Shown here: piece by piece, positions 24,758 to 33,789 of the stretch
Layout: each line of letters begins with the position of its first letter
Position numbering within the stretch: the first letter of the stretch is position 1
NCBI GenBank assembly: GCA_944324185.1
Contig: CALUVI010000009.1
Span: forward strand, 1 to 53,624
Source of the DNA: Candidatus Gastranaerophilales bacterium
GTDB lineage: Bacteria; Cyanobacteriota; Vampirovibrionia; Gastranaerophilales; Gastranaerophilaceae
Reading direction: 5' to 3'
DNA length: 53,624 nt
Program-made: the position numbers and the translations under genes
Notes under the pieces: model-generated
Told to the model about the DNA's origin: nothing
The model's database searches: none
Seen by the model: the letters and a program-made list of their open reading frames with translations, nothing else

Positions 24758-26551
24758 TTATATGCTTTTGAACTTAACCAGATCCTGTTTTCTCATTCTG
24801 ATATTTTGAGGAGTAATTTCTACCAGTTCGTCATCGCCGATGTATTCAAGGCAGTCTTCAAGCGAAAGTTCTTTATGCGCCTGCAAAGTTACCATAACAT
24901 CTGCTGTTGAACTTCTCATATTGGTTAATTTCTTTGTTTTGCAGATATTAACAACAATATCCTGAGGTCTGTTGCCTTCGCCGATTATCATTCCTCTGTA
25001 GACTTTAGTCTTAGGAGTTACAAAGAATACACCTCTGTCTTCAAACTGCGCCAGAGCGTAAGGAATAGCTTCGCCCTGCTCGTGAGCCAGAATTGAGCCG
25101 CATCTCTGTTTCGGAATATCTCCGGCATAAGGTTTGTACTCATCAAATGTATGGTACATAATACCTTCGCCTCTTGTCATGCGGATAAATTCAGTTCTGA
25201 ACCCGATTAAACCTCTTGCCGGAATAGAAAATCTCATAGTTGTTCTGTTTCCGTTGTTTTGCATTTCAAGCATGGTGGCTTTTCTTCCGGAAAGCCTGTC
25301 AATGCAGGAGCCTGCATATTCTTCAGGAACATCTATCAGAAGGTTTTCAAACGGTTCCTGCAAATTCTCGCCTTCGCCTTTATATATAACTTCCGGCTTG
25401 GATACTTGAAATTCGTATCCTTCCCTTCTCATCGTCTCAATAAGAATCCCGAGATGTAATTCGCCTCTGCCGCTGACTTTGAAACAATCTGTAGAGTCCG
25501 TGTCCTCGACTCTCAAGCTTACATTTTTTTCTAACTCGTCATAAAGTCTTTTTCTAAGCTGTCTTGATGTTACAAACTTACCTTCCTGACCTGCAAACGG
25601 GCTGTCGTTTACTGAAAAATTCATCTGTAAAGTCGGTTCGTCAACGTGAATCAAAGGAAGCGGATTAATATTGTTCGGGTCGCACAAAGTTTCACCGATA
25701 TGAATGTCTGAAAAACCTGCAATACCGACAATATCTCCGGCTTCTGATTCTTCAATTTCAACTCTTCCGAGGTCTTTAAATCCGAAAAGCTTTGTAATTT
25801 TTCCTCTTTCGACACTTCCGTCAGCTTTAACCCAGGCAACCTGCTCCTGAGAATGAACCCTGCCGTTTACAATACGCCCGATAACGATTCTTCCTACGTA
25901 TTCATTGTAGTCAAGAGTTGTTGCTCTGAACTGGAAAGGCTTGTCAGCGTCGCCGACAGGAGGCTGAATATTTTCTAAAATACAATCCAGAAGCGGTGTC
26001 ATGTCTTTCTTTTCATCTTCAAGATGTTTAATTGCAAAGCCGTGAAGGCTGCTTGCATAAATATAAGGAAAATCAATCAAATCTTCTCTGTCAGTGAGTT
26101 CTGTAAACAAATCAAAAACCTTGTCCAACGTTCCGTCCGGATCTGCTGCAGGTTTATCAATTTTATTGATTACAACAATAATTTTAATTCCGAGTTCAAG
26201 CGCTTTTGATAAAACGAATCTTGTCTGGGGCATAGGTCCTTCTGCCGCGTCAACAATAAGAAGCGCGCCGTCAACCATACCCAGCACACGCTCAACTTCG
26301 CCGCCAAAATCCGCGTGACCCGGAGTGTCTACAACATTAATCTTTGTTCCTTTATAATTAATGGAAATGTTTTTTGAAAGAATAGTAATACCGCGTTCGC
26401 GTTCAAGGTCATTACTGTCCAGAACTCTTTCCTGAACCTGCTGGTTTTCCCTGAAAACTCCGCTTTGTTTAAGCATACAGTCAACAAGTGTTGTTTTCCC
26501 GTGGTCAACGTGCGCAATTATTGCAATATTTCTTATATTCTTATTTGTCAT
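24758..26551 (-). CDS. typA: TypA/BipA ribosome-binding GTPase
   Basis: A translational GTPase of the EF-G family that acts in ribosome assembly and stress adaptation. The 597-residue protein counted from ATG 26551 (MTNKNIRNIAIIAHVDHGKT) has G1 HVDHGKTT, G3 DTPGHADFGGE, G4 NKIDKPAA, EF-G-like domains II, III and V, and the TypA-specific C-terminus. In-frame sequence upstream of 26551 would add 26 residues with no homology to the usual start. It diverges from the fatty-acid-type cassette. Confidence 0.95.
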   Translation of the reverse strand: MTNKNIRNIAIIAHVDHGKTTLVDCMLKQSGVFRENQQVQERVLDSNDLERERGITILSKNISINYKGTKINVVDTPGHADFGGEVERVLGMVDGALLIVDAAEGPMPQTRFVLSKALELGIKIIVVINKIDKPAADPDGTLDKVFDLFTELTDREDLIDFPYIYASSLHGFAIKHLEDEKKDMTPLLDCILENIQPPVGDADKPFQFRATTLDYNEYVGRIVIGRIVNGRVHSQEQVAWVKADGSVERGKITKLFGFKDLGRVEIEESEAGDIVGIAGFSDIHIGETLCDPNNINPLPLIHVDEPTLQMNFSVNDSPFAGQEGKFVTSRQLRKRLYDELEKNVSLRVEDTDSTDCFKVSGRGELHLGILIETMRREGYEFQVSKPEVIYKGEGENLQEPFENLLIDVPEEYAGSCIDRLSGRKATMLEMQNNGNRTTMRFSIPARGLIGFRTEFIRMTRGEGIMYHTFDEYKPYAGDIPKQRCGSILAHEQGEAIPYALAQFEDRGVFFVTPKTKVYRGMIIGEGNRPQDIVVNICKTKKLTNMRSSTADVMVTLQAHKELSLEDCLEYIGDDELVEITPQNIRMRKQDLVKFKSI

Positions 26552-26723
26552 ATTTCCAATCCCTGTTTTTAAATTTCGTCTAGTGTTAATTTTACACTTA
26601 TATTGTAAACAATCAACGAAAAATTTCAATCCGGTGACGTGATTCTTAATCTGTGTAACGGTCTATTTTAAAATAAAATTTGTTAAACTACTCTTTTACA
26701 ACCTTTTGTTTTATAATATCATC

Positions 26724-27170
26724 ATGTACGATTTAACCAGAATACTTCCGCATAAACAACCGATGATTTTTTTGGATGACATTTTTGAGGTTGATATTGA
26801 AAATAATAAATTGTCCTCAGTATTCAAAGTTTATCCGGGAAAAGTTTTTTTTGAAGCGGGAAAAGGCATAAATTCTCTTACGGGAATTGAATTTATGGCG
26901 CAGACAATCGGGGCTTATGCTTATTTTAAAAACAAATGCGCAGAACCAAAACCCGGTTTGCTTCTGGGTACAAGGCTTTACAATAACAAAATTCCTTATT
27001 TTAAAGAGGGGGAAGAGTATAAAGTTACAGTTCATGAAATCTTTACGGATAACCAAATTGCCGTTTTTGACTGTTTAATATATGATAAAAGCGGGGAAGA
27101 AATTGCAAGCGCAACGGTCAATACTTATCAGGGAGATAATATAGAGGAGTTATTTGAGAGTGGTGAATAA
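26724..27170 (+). CDS. Hotdog-fold 3-hydroxyacyl-ACP dehydratase (ApeP/FabZ-like)
   Basis: A 148-residue protein counted from ATG 26724 (MYDLTRILPHKQPM). His10 in the LPHKQPM motif and Glu56 in GIEFMAQ match the catalytic pair of FabZ-type dehydratases. ILPHxxPMxxLD and the GLLLGTR region are like ApeP of aryl polyene clusters more than FabZ. It dehydrates 3-hydroxyacyl-ACP to enoyl-ACP. It overlaps the ketoreductase gene, which is followed by the ketosynthase gene, so the three probably elongate one product. No convincing ribosome-binding site upstream; a TATAAT-like sequence lies at about 26711. Confidence 0.8.
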   Translation: MYDLTRILPHKQPMIFLDDIFEVDIENNKLSSVFKVYPGKVFFEAGKGINSLTGIEFMAQTIGAYAYFKNKCAEPKPGLLLGTRLYNNKIPYFKEGEEYKVTVHEIFTDNQIAVFDCLIYDKSGEEIASATVNTYQGDNIEELFESGE

Positions 27171-27885
27171 ATGGGTTTTAATAACAGGAGCAAGCAGAGG
27201 AATCGGTAAAGGTACGGCTTTGTATCTGGCAAACAGCGGATATAATTTAGTTCTTCACTGTTCAAAAAATCCCGAAAGACTTTTGGAACTCCAGAAAGAA
27301 ATTGAAAAAAAAGGCGTGCTTACAAGAGCGCTCGCTTTTGATATAAAAAACAGACAAGAGACGGAAAAAATTCTTCTTAAGGATATAGAAAAAAACGGAA
27401 TGTATTATGGAATTGTTCTTAATGCCGGTATTGCAAAAGACAACCCGTTTCCTGCAATGGAAGACGAGGAGTGGGATGATGTTTTAAGAACAAACCTTGA
27501 CGGATTTTATAATGTCTTAAAACCTCTTATTATGCCGATGATTCAACAGAAGAAGGGAAGAATAATTGTAATGTCCTCGATTTCAGGTCAGTGCGGAAAC
27601 AGAGGGCAGGTAAACTACAGCGCTTCAAAGGCGGGCTTAATAGGGGCAGCAAAAGCTTTGAGTCAGGAAGTTGCAAAACGTAAAATTACCGTAAACTGCA
27701 TTGCGCCGGGAATGATTGAAACCGATATGACAGAAGAGCTTCCGGAAGAAGCAGTTAAACAGATTCCGATGAAGAGAATGGGAAGCGTAAAAGAAGTTGC
27801 AAGTCTTGTAAATTACCTGATGAGCGAAGATGCGGGGTATATTACAGGTCAGGTAATTGCCGTAAACGGAGGGCTTTATTTATGA
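27154..27885 (+). CDS. 3-oxoacyl-ACP reductase (FabG/ApeQ-like SDR)
   Basis: A short-chain dehydrogenase of about 243 residues. NAD(P)-binding TGASRGIGKG (11-20), NAG (90-92), catalytic Ser near 142 and Tyr155/Lys159 in YSASK are present, and the family end VNGG is intact. It reduces 3-oxoacyl-ACP with NADPH. The start is uncertain: TTG 27154 or GTG 27160/27163, all just downstream of GAGGAG. It overlaps the dehydratase gene and ends in the start of the ketosynthase gene (ATGA overlap). Confidence 0.88.
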   Translation: MRVVNKWVLITGASRGIGKGTALYLANSGYNLVLHCSKNPERLLELQKEIEKKGVLTRALAFDIKNRQETEKILLKDIEKNGMYYGIVLNAGIAKDNPFPAMEDEEWDDVLRTNLDGFYNVLKPLIMPMIQQKKGRIIVMSSISGQCGNRGQVNYSASKAGLIGAAKALSQEVAKRKITVNCIAPGMIETDMTEELPEEAVKQIPMKRMGSVKEVASLVNYLMSEDAGYITGQVIAVNGGLYL

Positions 27886-29105
27886 GAAGAGTTGTTATAA
27901 CAGGTATGGGAATAACCTCAGCTTTGGGCTCAACCGTAGAAAGTGCATTTGAAAGACTTAAAACGTACAAAAACTGCGTAAAACACTGGGATAAACTTGA
28001 CGAATACGACAGATTAAATTCCAAACTCGGCTCTTTTGCGGAAGGGTTTGTTGTTCCGGAACATTTTACAAGAAAAGTCCGCCGTACAATGGGCGAAGTT
28101 GCTTTAATGGCAACGGTTACGGCAGAAGAAGCCCTGAAAGATGCAGGACTTTTAGGGGATGAAGTAATTACAAACGGAAGAACCGGTGTAAGCTATGGTT
28201 CTTCAACGGGTTCGCTGGACGCCATTCTTGATTTTTACTCAATGTGTATTGATAAAGAGGTTAAACTCCTTAATTCCGGCTCTTATATAAAAATGATGCC
28301 GCAAACAACTGCCGTTAATATTTCACTGTATTTTAAAACCCACGGGCGCCTGATTCCGGCATCAACTGCCTGTACATCAGGCTCAATGAGCATCGGATAC
28401 GCTTATGAAGCCATAAAAGACGGGTATCAGGACGTTATGATAGCAGGCGGAGCCGAAGAAATCCACCCGACTCAGGTCGGAGTGTTTGACACTTTGTACG
28501 CAACAAGCAGTAAGAACAATACGCCTGATTTAACCCCGTCTCCTTTTGACCGTGACCGTGACGGGCTTGTTATAGGAGAAGGCGCGGGAACTTTAATCTT
28601 AGAAGAGTATGAACATGCAAAAGCCAGAGGTGCAAAAATTTATGCGGAGATTGCAGGGTTTGCAACAAATACTGACGGAACGCATATTACAAATCCGAAT
28701 AAAGATATGATGGCAGAAGTCATGAGACTTGCCTTAAATGACGCAAAAATTTCTCCGGATGAAATCGGATACGTAAACGCGCACGGAACCGCAACAATTA
28801 ACGGTGATATTGCGGAGACAAATGCAACGGAATCGGTATTTAAAAGAGAAGTTCCGATAAGTTCAATCAAGAGTTATACCGGACATACCTTAGGCGCCTG
28901 CGGCGCCATTGAAACAATCTTAGCAATTGAGATGATGAACAATAAGTGGTTCTGCCCGACATTGAATCTCAAAAATATTGATGAAAACTGCGGAAAACTG
29001 GATTATATAAAAGATGAAGGCAGAATTATTGATACAGAGTTCGTTATGACAAATAATTTTGCGTTTGGCGGAATTAACACTTCTATTATTTTGAAAAAAT
29101 GTTAA
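27882..29105 (+). CDS. Beta-ketoacyl-ACP synthase (FabF/ApeR-like)
   Basis: A 407-residue decarboxylating condensing enzyme with the full Cys-His-His triad: Cys164 in STACTSGS, His301 in NAHGTAT and His335 in YTGHTLGACG. It extends acyl-ACP by two carbons. Coupled to the ketoreductase gene by a four-base overlap. Neither an acyltransferase, an ACP nor a second ketosynthase is nearby, so it must use the housekeeping ACP or one encoded elsewhere. Confidence 0.9.
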   Translation: MRRVVITGMGITSALGSTVESAFERLKTYKNCVKHWDKLDEYDRLNSKLGSFAEGFVVPEHFTRKVRRTMGEVALMATVTAEEALKDAGLLGDEVITNGRTGVSYGSSTGSLDAILDFYSMCIDKEVKLLNSGSYIKMMPQTTAVNISLYFKTHGRLIPASTACTSGSMSIGYAYEAIKDGYQDVMIAGGAEEIHPTQVGVFDTLYATSSKNNTPDLTPSPFDRDRDGLVIGEGAGTLILEEYEHAKARGAKIYAEIAGFATNTDGTHITNPNKDMMAEVMRLALNDAKISPDEIGYVNAHGTATINGDIAETNATESVFKREVPISSIKSYTGHTLGACGAIETILAIEMMNNKWFCPTLNLKNIDENCGKLDYIKDEGRIIDTEFVMTNNFAFGGINTSIILKKC

Positions 29106-29115
29106 AATAATAATA

Positions 29116-29667
29116 ATGAAAAAGATATTAACCTCTGTTTTTGTTTTAATAACGCTTACCCTCTGCTGTATCGGGGCGGAAAAGCCGCGTTGGGTAGGGC
29201 TGCCAATTTATGTATACATTCCTGAATACGGCAAAATGAGCAGACTTATGCAGCAGGCATTTGAAACCTGGGAGAGGCAGTCCGGAGGAGTTGTTCGTTT
29301 TAAGTTTGTAGACAGCCCTTCTAATGCTAATATTGAAGTTGAATTTGTGGATTTTGTCGCCAATTGTAATGATATCCGCGCTGTCGGATGTACAGAGATG
29401 ATGACAAGAGGCGGACAGTATTACAAGTCTTTTGTCACAATCGGAACAAAAGAATATATACGAAAATTTGAAAATAAGCAGTATGTTCGTAAACTTGTAG
29501 AAAGACCAAAAGAACATATTTACGGAGTTATGCTTCATGAAGCAGGGCATGCAATCGGACTCGGACATTCCATGAACAGAAAAAGCATAATGTTCCCTCA
29601 AGATTTAAAATCAATGCAATACCTTACAGATGATGATTTACAGCTTTTGTATAAGAAATATCACTAG
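29116..29667 (+). CDS. Secreted matrixin-type metalloprotease
   Basis: A 183-residue exported protease. Signal peptide at 1-20 (MKKILTSVFVLITLTLCCIG), then a compact catalytic domain with the metzincin zinc motif HEAGHAIGLGH (His141, Glu142, His145, His151) and a Met-turn SIMFP (Met159). No pro-domain with a cysteine switch is seen, which is typical of short bacterial matrixins. The last four bases overlap the stop of the convergent cheA gene. It sits 10 bases after the ketosynthase gene, so it may be in that operon. Confidence 0.88.
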   Translation: MKKILTSVFVLITLTLCCIGAEKPRWVGLPIYVYIPEYGKMSRLMQQAFETWERQSGGVVRFKFVDSPSNANIEVEFVDFVANCNDIRAVGCTEMMTRGGQYYKSFVTIGTKEYIRKFENKQYVRKLVERPKEHIYGVMLHEAGHAIGLGHSMNRKSIMFPQDLKSMQYLTDDDLQLLYKKYH

Positions 29668-32636
29668 TTGTGGTATTTGGTCAGAATCTTTTTAACTTCA
29701 CCGGCAAGTTCATTCTGATTAAAGTTGTCTTTTGCAATATAATAATCAACGTAATCTTTATTAAGCTTGCTTTTTGCGTTCTTTTCAGGCATAGAACTCA
29801 TAACAATAATCGGGATATCCATATACATTTCATCATTCTTTAACAGTTCAATAAATTCATATCCGTCAATCTTAGGCATAGTAAGGTCGGTGATGATAAG
29901 ATCATAATGGTTTAACTTCAGCTTAACCAGTGCTTCTTCCGCATCCAGCACAGCATCAACCATATAACCGATGTTCAAAAGTATGTTTTTAATCATAATT
30001 CTTGTTGTAACAGAATCATCAACAACAAGTATGCGTTTGTATGTCAGAACATCAGACGGCAGCAGTTTAGGATTAGCAGCTGTTGTTACCGCTTTATTAA
30101 AATCAAAGTGCATTATATCCTGCATATTAAGTATCAAACATAACTCTCCTGAAGCAAGATTTGTAATACCGGAAATATTTTTGACTTTGTATAAAGGCGG
30201 TGAAAGTTTCTTCTGCAAAATGTCCTGATCGCCAAGCAATTTATCAACGACAAGCCCTATTGTTTTGTCATCGGATTCGATTATCAGAATAGTTTCCTTA
30301 TCGCCCCGCGGCGCCGGCTCTAAGTCTAAGATATCAGACAGATAGTACAATGGAATTATATTATTGTTAAATGTTATTGTCCGTATTCCGTTATTTGTTT
30401 TAATTTCATTTTGGTTTTTCAGGATAAATGTGGTAATAACCTGTATAGGAATAGCAAAAGTTTGCCCGGAAATCTGAACCAGAAATACCCTGAGAGTCGT
30501 TAATGTTACAGGAATTTCAATATGAACGCAGCTCCCTTTACCAAATTCCGATATAACTTTAACTTTACCGTTAAGCTGTGAGATTTTTGTTTTGACGACA
30601 TCAAGCCCGATACCGCGTCCGGAAATACTTGTGATAGAATCTCCGGTTGTAAATCCGGGCCAGAAAATAATATTCATAATGGCTTCGTCGGTCATGGAAT
30701 CAATATCTTCCTGCGTTAAAAAGCCTCTTGAAACAGCCCTGTCCTTGATTTTTTCAAGGTTAAAGCCCTGACCGTCATCAAAAACATCTATTATAACTTT
30801 ATTGTCATCCTGTTTTGCAGACAAAAGTATTCTTCCCACAGGACTTTTACCGTTTGCAATTCTTTCTTCTTTTGTTTCTATACCGTGATCAATTGCATTA
30901 CGCAGAATGTGAATAAGAGGAGTCTTAATCTCTTCAATAATCTTTTTATCAGCACAGGTGTCTTTGCCTTCTATTTCAAAGTCAATGTCCTTGCCTTTTT
31001 CATTTGCAATATCTCTTACCATTCTGGAAAAAGAATTAAATACGGTTGAAATCGGAAGTACACGGATATTTTTAACCATTGATTCCATCTCATCAATGAT
31101 TAAGCGCATTTTCATATCATCTTCTTTTGACGAACGGTAAAGAGAGTTTAAGTCGTATATTGTTCTTGAAACATTCTGGGTAATATCAAGAAGCAGTGAA
31201 AATACCTGCTTTACAAAAACACCGGTATACTGATCCGTATTGCCTGATTGAAGGTATTTCCTGTTATAATATCTCAAATAGTTCGATGTTTTGAGTAAGT
31301 CTTTCTGGCATGCTTCGTTTGCATTCTTGATTGAATCAATTTTTTCAAGATTTTTTTCTGTTTTAATTTTTGTAATAATCAGCTCTCCAAGCTGATTTAC
31401 AAGCAGGTCAAGCTTTTGGGCGTTAACGTGCAATGTTTTTATTTCCGTAGACGAAGCAGCTTTGTTGTTAGATGAAGTCTGGGTTGAAATAGTTTTGATT
31501 TCACTTACGCCTGTGTCTTTTTTGTAATTAAGCTCGAGAAGCTGTTTCATAATCTCAAGCTGCTGTAAAATCAAATCGCTGTCAATGCTCTCATTCGGCG
31601 AAGCGCAATATTCTATTGCACTTTTGAGTGTAGCTGTCATCTGTTCTTCAAGCTGAACGGAATTTTCTGTAATAAAGTGGAGAATGTCTATAATCATACT
31701 GATAATTTCGAGTATGTTAGGATCATCCACTCCTTCTTTTAATTGTAAAATATCATTTTCAATTTCTTTGGCATGAATACTGCTGCTCTGAAGCATTGAA
31801 ATTTTTTCCGCAACATCAAAGAATGTTAATCCGCCTTCTTCTGTTTCAATACAGGATGTGGTAAATTTAGCCGCAGCCGAACTCAGCTCATTCCTGAGTT
31901 CTAAAATTTCGCTTATCGTAAGAGTGTTTGATGCGTTTAGCACAAATTCTATTTTTGCAAGAATATTTTCCAGAGAAGCTCTTACTTCGTATAAATTTGA
32001 ATCCGCAAAAAAGTCGTGAATTTTTTGCACCTCTTCTCTTAAAAGTACAATATCCTGACTTTCTTCTTCCGGAACAATTCCGTCAATTATTTCAAAGCAG
32101 TTGTTAAAAGAGCTGTTAATTTCTTCCTGTCTGGCAGCTGTAATATCGGGTCTGGAAGAACCTTCCGTCATATCGGCAATATCTGCAATTGACGCTGCCG
32201 TTTCGTTCTGGTGAAAGACATGTTCATTAATTTCGATTTCCAGAATATATTCAAGGTTAGAGATTGTTGCCGTAAATTCTTCATCAATTATCTCACGGCA
32301 ATTCTTTATAGACTCCTGCAAGTATCTTGATGCTGTTTCAAGAGTTTTTGACATAAGATTAATTGTTTCATTGTCAAGTGTAAATTTTTCGTTATTAACG
32401 GCATCGAAAATATCTTCCATTTTGTGAAAAATACTCTGAATGTTATTAAAACCGACCATTTTAACAGCACCCTTTATACTGTGCAAGTCGCGATAAACAG
32501 ACGCTATCAGCTCCTTGTTTGCGGGTGTTTTTTCAAGTGCATAAAGATTATTGAACAAACGCTCAATAATCTCTTCCGCTTCACCCTGGAAGATGGTAAA
32601 CATTTCTTTATTGTTGTCGTTTCCTGAAAAATCCAA
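29664..32636 (-). CDS. cheA: Hybrid CheA histidine kinase with C-terminal receiver
   Basis: A 990-residue chemosensory kinase. Domains in order: HPt with His52 in RDLHSIKGAVKMVG; a long acidic, helical linker (about 110-400) where the P2 domain would be; dimerisation; HATPase with HILRNAIDHGIETKEE; CheW-like domain (VFLVQISGQTFAIPI); and a C-terminal receiver (about 862-990) with Asp917 in LIITDLTMPKIDG. This is the CheA-REC layout of type IV pilus or 'Chp'-like pathways. The start is TTG 32636 with a GAGGT site about eight bases upstream; it lies 23 bases after the MCP gene and is co-transcribed with it. Confidence 0.93.
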   Translation of the reverse strand: MDFSGNDNNKEMFTIFQGEAEEIIERLFNNLYALEKTPANKELIASVYRDLHSIKGAVKMVGFNNIQSIFHKMEDIFDAVNNEKFTLDNETINLMSKTLETASRYLQESIKNCREIIDEEFTATISNLEYILEIEINEHVFHQNETAASIADIADMTEGSSRPDITAARQEEINSSFNNCFEIIDGIVPEEESQDIVLLREEVQKIHDFFADSNLYEVRASLENILAKIEFVLNASNTLTISEILELRNELSSAAAKFTTSCIETEEGGLTFFDVAEKISMLQSSSIHAKEIENDILQLKEGVDDPNILEIISMIIDILHFITENSVQLEEQMTATLKSAIEYCASPNESIDSDLILQQLEIMKQLLELNYKKDTGVSEIKTISTQTSSNNKAASSTEIKTLHVNAQKLDLLVNQLGELIITKIKTEKNLEKIDSIKNANEACQKDLLKTSNYLRYYNRKYLQSGNTDQYTGVFVKQVFSLLLDITQNVSRTIYDLNSLYRSSKEDDMKMRLIIDEMESMVKNIRVLPISTVFNSFSRMVRDIANEKGKDIDFEIEGKDTCADKKIIEEIKTPLIHILRNAIDHGIETKEERIANGKSPVGRILLSAKQDDNKVIIDVFDDGQGFNLEKIKDRAVSRGFLTQEDIDSMTDEAIMNIIFWPGFTTGDSITSISGRGIGLDVVKTKISQLNGKVKVISEFGKGSCVHIEIPVTLTTLRVFLVQISGQTFAIPIQVITTFILKNQNEIKTNNGIRTITFNNNIIPLYYLSDILDLEPAPRGDKETILIIESDDKTIGLVVDKLLGDQDILQKKLSPPLYKVKNISGITNLASGELCLILNMQDIMHFDFNKAVTTAANPKLLPSDVLTYKRILVVDDSVTTRIMIKNILLNIGYMVDAVLDAEEALVKLKLNHYDLIITDLTMPKIDGYEFIELLKNDEMYMDIPIIVMSSMPEKNAKSKLNKDYVDYYIAKDNFNQNELAGEVKKILTKYHN

Positions 32637-32659
32637 ACCACCGACCTCTTTACTGATTT

Positions 32660-33706
32660 TTAGTTATCAATAGCGGAATTTTTTATGTCATATGATAAAT
32701 TATTCAATTTTGAAATTTTTTCAGAATTGGATAACATAGTTTGAGACAGATTTTCTGCTATTGCAGATGTTTCTTCATCAATAACATTTAAGCGTTCAAT
32801 AATATCGCTCTGTTTTTTAGCATTCTGATTAAGCATTTCAAGTGAGTCCAAAATTTCTTTTATCAGATTTAATAAAGTTTCGGAGTTTGAAGAAACAATG
32901 TTTATATCTTTTACAACGGATTCAATTTCTTTGGAACCTTCTTCTGTTGCCATGACTGTTGAATTGGTTGTGCATTGAATATTGTTTGTAAGTGAAGAGA
33001 TTTTTGTAATAGCCTGTTTGGATTCATCCGCAAGCTTTCTGATTTCACCGGCAACAACAGCAAAACCCTTGCCGTGTTCTCCGGCTCTTGCAGCTTCAAC
33101 TGCAGCGTTAAGAGCAAGCATATTTGTTTGCTCCGCAATGTCATCTACAACACTGATTGTACTTCCGATTTGTTGTGAGTGTTCGGAAAGCTCAAGAATA
33201 AGCTCCGCAATCATTTGAATTTTTTGTCTTAATATGAGCATTTTTTCTGCATTAGAAGAAATTGAATCATGCTCTTTTTGCGAAAAACTGATTGATTGGT
33301 TAACCTGTTTTTCGGCATTTTTAGTTGTTGTATAACATTCTTCCGAAAGAGCTTTCAACCTTTCTATAAGGGAAGAAAGAGTTTTTGCGTTTCCTGCAAG
33401 GTTTTCGGAAATATATTTCTGAGAACTGATTGTATTTGCCAGCTCGCCTGTTGCTTCTGCCAGTGAATTAGATTGTATGTATACAGCTTCTTTTATTGAA
33501 CGGGTTATCCATTGTTTTGTCAGCACATGCACGGCAAGGTTCAAAACAATTACTGTCGCAAGAAAAGCAACTGTATCATATAAAGAGACGCTATTTATTT
33601 TTGCAAAGAACAAAAATAATAAGCATGCGATTATAAAAACTGCCATATCTAATGCACATTTGATATTAAACTTCTGTTTGAGTCCGATTTTAAATTCACT
33701 TTGCAC
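32660..33706 (-). CDS. Membrane methyl-accepting chemotaxis protein lacking a sensory domain
   Basis: A 348-residue receptor. Two hydrophobic segments (about 18-38 and 42-62) form a hairpin with almost no periplasmic loop, then a cytoplasmic signalling helix bundle whose tip [20 protein letters not shown] and [15 protein letters not shown] is the universal CheA/CheW contact. With no ligand-binding domain it must sense membrane state or a partner protein, for example the solute-binding lipoprotein encoded downstream of the divergent operon. Start GTG 33706 with AGGAGA seven bases upstream. Confidence 0.9.
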   Translation of the reverse strand: MQSEFKIGLKQKFNIKCALDMAVFIIACLLFLFFAKINSVSLYDTVAFLATVIVLNLAVHVLTKQWITRSIKEAVYIQSNSLAEATGELANTISSQKYISENLAGNAKTLSSLIERLKALSEECYTTTKNAEKQVNQSISFSQKEHDSISSNAEKMLILRQKIQMIAELILELSEHSQQIGSTISVVDDIAEQTNMLALNAAVEAARAGEHGKGFAVVAGEIRKLADESKQAITKISSLTNNIQCTTNSTVMATEEGSKEIESVVKDINIVSSNSETLLNLIKEILDSLEMLNQNAKKQSDIIERLNVIDEETSAIAENLSQTMLSNSEKISKLNNLSYDIKNSAIDN

Positions 33707-33731
33707 TTCTTCTCTCCTATAGTTTTTTTGA

Positions 33732-33759
33732 TTGTTTTATTATATAATTATTTTATACT
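33732..33759 (+). promoter_or_regulatory. Promoter for the REC-GGDEF operon
   Basis: TTGTTT (33732-33737), 16-bp spacer, TATACT (33754-33759), about 30 bases upstream of the ATG. It lies in the 83-base divergent region with the MCP gene. Confidence 0.4.
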
Positions 33760-33789
33760 AAAACAGGTAAAATTGGAATATATAAATAT

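Noticed and set aside
29146..29601. A 151-residue frame antisense to the matrixin gene.
   Set aside because: Opposite strand of a protein with intact zinc motif and signal peptide; no ribosome-binding site.
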